Shown: in pieces, positions 31,978-33,417 of the stretch
Position numbering within the stretch: position 1 is the first letter of the stretch
How the letters are laid out: every line of letters starts with the position of its first letter
DNA from: Myxococcota bacterium
Lineage (GTDB): Bacteria > Myxococcota_C > UBA6777
Assembly: GCA_963169055.1 (NCBI GenBank)
Contig: CAUJFU010000372.1
Coordinates: forward strand, 1-33,417
Length of the DNA: 33,417 bases
Reading direction: 5' to 3'
Program-made: the position numbers and the translations under genes
The notes under the pieces: generated by a model
What the model saw: only the letters and a program-made list of their open reading frames with translations
Database searches by the model: none
What the model was told of the DNA's origin: nothing

Positions 31978-32883
31978 TTGCTTCGCTCCGTCGGCTTTTG
32001 TGGATTTTTGTTGTTGTGTTTCCTTTCCCTGAAAACGGCCTGTTTTTTCCAGCCCCCTGATCTCAAAGGCTTTGCTTGTTTTGGCGATCAAGATTGCCTC
32101 GAACCCTTGCGTTGCCGAGAGCAGCGTTGCCTTGTGCCTTGCCAACAAGACGCCGATTGTTCGGCTTCAGGCGAGCGTTGCGTCAACCAAGGATGCCAAA
32201 TCCCGACCACCGACGGCAGCGACAACGACGCGATCTGTGTCCCTTCCACCGAAGTTTGCAACGGCAAAGATGACAATTGCAACGGTCGCGTCGACGAAGA
32301 TTGCTTGATCGAAGGCGAACGTTGCGAGCCTTTTTCTGCAAAGTCGCCATCTTTTTGCTCGGATGGTTTGGTGTGTGCGTCGTATCGGCCCGAACGACCG
32401 CGTGTTTGCCTGCGGCCTTGCCGATCCGCTGATGTGCCTGCCTGCCCACAATCCGCCTTTGCTTGCACCGCGACCGCGCAAGGCAAAACCTACTGTATGC
32501 AAAGCGCCTGCAAGAACGATTCAGATTGCACATATCCCGGGCATCGTTGCCAGTCGATTGGGGGGGGACAACAGATCTGCTTGCCTTTTTACACCGATAC
32601 TGCGGGAACTTTGGACTTTGGGAGTCTGTGTTCTCCGTCCGAAGGGGATTTTTGCCGCGCCCCGCTGCTGTGTGTACGGGCCGAAGGGGCTGACAAAGGC
32701 CTTTGCACGTTGCCTTGCTCCGATGATACCGCTTGTACGGGAAAAGATCCCAGCCGCACTTCGTTTTGCGCCTTTTTTCAAGGGCTCAATCTCAAATACT
32801 GCGCGTACACCTGCCCCGGCGGAAGCGATGCGAGTTGCCCCAAATCTATGCGGTGCGCCTCACAAGTTTGCTTTGTTCCGTAG
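31978..32883 (+). CDS. Cys-rich exported protein with one MopE-type repeat
   Basis: The product is 301 residues. The TTG at 31978 directly follows the methyltransferase TAA, with GAGG nine bases upstream, so translation is probably coupled. An N-terminal hydrophobic segment (FCGFLLLCFLSLKTAC) is signal-like, but the lipobox is poor, with Lys at -3. Many cysteines are spaced as CxxDxDCxxxxxC units (CFGDQDC, CQQDADC, CKNDSDC, CSDDTAC). One metal-binding type motif, TEVCNGKDDNCNGRVDEDC, links it to the gene at 29535. It is probably extracytoplasmic and disulfide-rich. Function is unknown. Pairing with a methyltransferase may be accidental. Confidence 0.82.
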   Translation: MLRSVGFCGFLLLCFLSLKTACFFQPPDLKGFACFGDQDCLEPLRCREQRCLVPCQQDADCSASGERCVNQGCQIPTTDGSDNDAICVPSTEVCNGKDDNCNGRVDEDCLIEGERCEPFSAKSPSFCSDGLVCASYRPERPRVCLRPCRSADVPACPQSAFACTATAQGKTYCMQSACKNDSDCTYPGHRCQSIGGGQQICLPFYTDTAGTLDFGSLCSPSEGDFCRAPLLCVRAEGADKGLCTLPCSDDTACTGKDPSRTSFCAFFQGLNLKYCAYTCPGGSDASCPKSMRCASQVCFVP

Positions 32884-32928
32884 ACTTGTTCCGTATAGGG
32901 ATAGGACTTACGCAGTTGGATAGATTCT

Positions 32929-33054
32929 GTGGGGCGCGGCCCCACGCCCCGCATGGGAGCGAAGCCCCCTTGACCCCTTGTTGGCGATGTGTGCGTTGGT
33001 TTTCCAAACTAACGACTCTGTCGCTTGAAGTGTCGCGAACACGGGGTTTTTTGT
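32929..33054 (+). repeat. GC-rich structured repeat, copy C
   Basis: Hairpin GTGGGGC-GCG-GCCCCAC (32929-32945), a decayed second hairpin (CCCC-GCAT-GGGA), and the long stem CCCCTTGTTGGCGA with TCGCGAACACGGGG (ending 33046) followed by T6. The middle shares TTTTCCAAAC and CTGTCGCTTGAAGTG with copy B. It lies downstream of the Cys-rich gene and upstream of the next gene, all on the plus strand. Confidence 0.8.
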
Positions 33055-33098
33055 CCTCTGCGTAACTTCTCTCTGTTGCTTTGTTGGGAGGATAGCGT

Positions 33099-33417
33099 TT
33101 GCAAGAAAAAACCATCCTGTATTACAGCCCTGTTGCGCGGCAGTTCGATCGTTTTTTGGAAGAGTTGGGCGAACTGCCCGGTGTGGTGGTACGCGCAGGG
33201 GGGGCGAGTGCGGTGACAACTTTCGGGGAATGTTCGCTGGTGTGGTTTCCTGTGCGCATGGCCCGCGATGTGATGGCCTTTTTGGATCGTCGTTATGTTC
33301 ATTGGTTGGTGATGGATCTGCGCTTTCCTGCGGATTATGCGCCTAAAGATATCGACGAAGATATCCGCGAAGTGTATGCCTTGTTGCAACAGATGGACGA
33401 AGTGGAAGACCTCGAAG
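33099..33417 (+). CDS. 5' part of an unrecognised gene
   Basis: A TTG start at 33099 has GGGAGG seven bases upstream. The frame stays open for 106 codons to the window edge. The peptide begins with QEKTILYYSPVARQFDRF, then LEELGELPGVVVRAGGAS and VHWLVMDLRFP, and ends in an acidic helix (DIDEDIREVYALLQQMDEVED). The beta-strand-rich start (TILYYS, VVVRAG, HWLVMDLRF) hints at an alpha/beta fold, perhaps Rossmann-like, but I do not recognise the family. No signal peptide is visible. It follows repeat copy C directly. Confidence 0.7.
   Translation, partial: MQEKTILYYSPVARQFDRFLEELGELPGVVVRAGGASAVTTFGECSLVWFPVRMARDVMAFLDRRYVHWLVMDLRFPADYAPKDIDEDIREVYALLQQMDEVEDLE

Noticed and set aside
31108-32883. 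Restriction-modification system
   Set aside because: Only the methyltransferase is recognisable. The partner gene encodes a Cys-rich exported protein, not an endonuclease.

Overview
The window looks like a chromosomal segment of a Gram-negative bacterium, most likely a deltaproteobacterium in the wide sense (Myxococcota or a neighbouring lineage). That is an inference from gene content: MopE-type repeats of the CNGKDDDCDG kind in two lipoprotein-like genes, a Ser/Thr kinase, an NtrC-family regulator, several outer-membrane barrels, and polyhydroxyalkanoate (PHA) regulator and phasin-like genes. GTG and TTG starts with GGAG-type ribosome binding sites are common, and GATC is frequent. I saw no rRNA, tRNA, CRISPR array, transposase or prophage gene.

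Layout. 1-2117: a PHA-granule block with a partial and a complete small helical gene on the minus strand, phaR (minus), and a phasin-like gene (plus) behind a promoter with a palindromic operator. 2194-6987: a plus-strand run of acyl-CoA ligase, Na+:solute symporter and second acyl-CoA ligase, probably for uptake and CoA activation of carboxylic acids. 7109-8749: a membrane-anchored UPF0489 protein. 8755-10630: two related barrel genes on the minus strand. 10631-11536: a 0.9 kb gene-free region rich in hairpins, perhaps an RNA gene. 11537-13655: an NtrC-like regulator with a GAFTDA variant motif, then a small zinc-ribbon protein. 13686-17533: minC with a very long linker, coupled to a penicillin-acylase-family enzyme. 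17660-19234: truD bracketed by two inverted copies of a 112-113 bp palindromic element.

19608-28219: four plus-strand genes, namely an OmpA-like barrel, a LysM-FecR-barrel protein, a Cache-HAMP class III cyclase, and a Ser/Thr kinase with a receiver-like C-terminus. Together they look like an envelope-to-cytoplasm signalling module and are the best candidate for an undescribed system. 28216-30581: an Mrp/ApbC ATPase lacking CxxC cysteines and a MopE-repeat lipoprotein (minus). 31108-32883: a DpnA-like adenine methyltransferase coupled to a Cys-rich exported protein. 33099-end: the start of an unrecognised gene.

Across the window lie three same-strand copies of a roughly 120 bp GC-rich structured repeat (about 170-287, 19381-19505, 32929-33054), one pair of palindromic mobile-element-like repeats, and several 26-35 bp tandem duplications at gene starts or ends. 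Starts were chosen from visible ribosome binding sites. Family assignments come from motifs recognised by eye, not from database searches.
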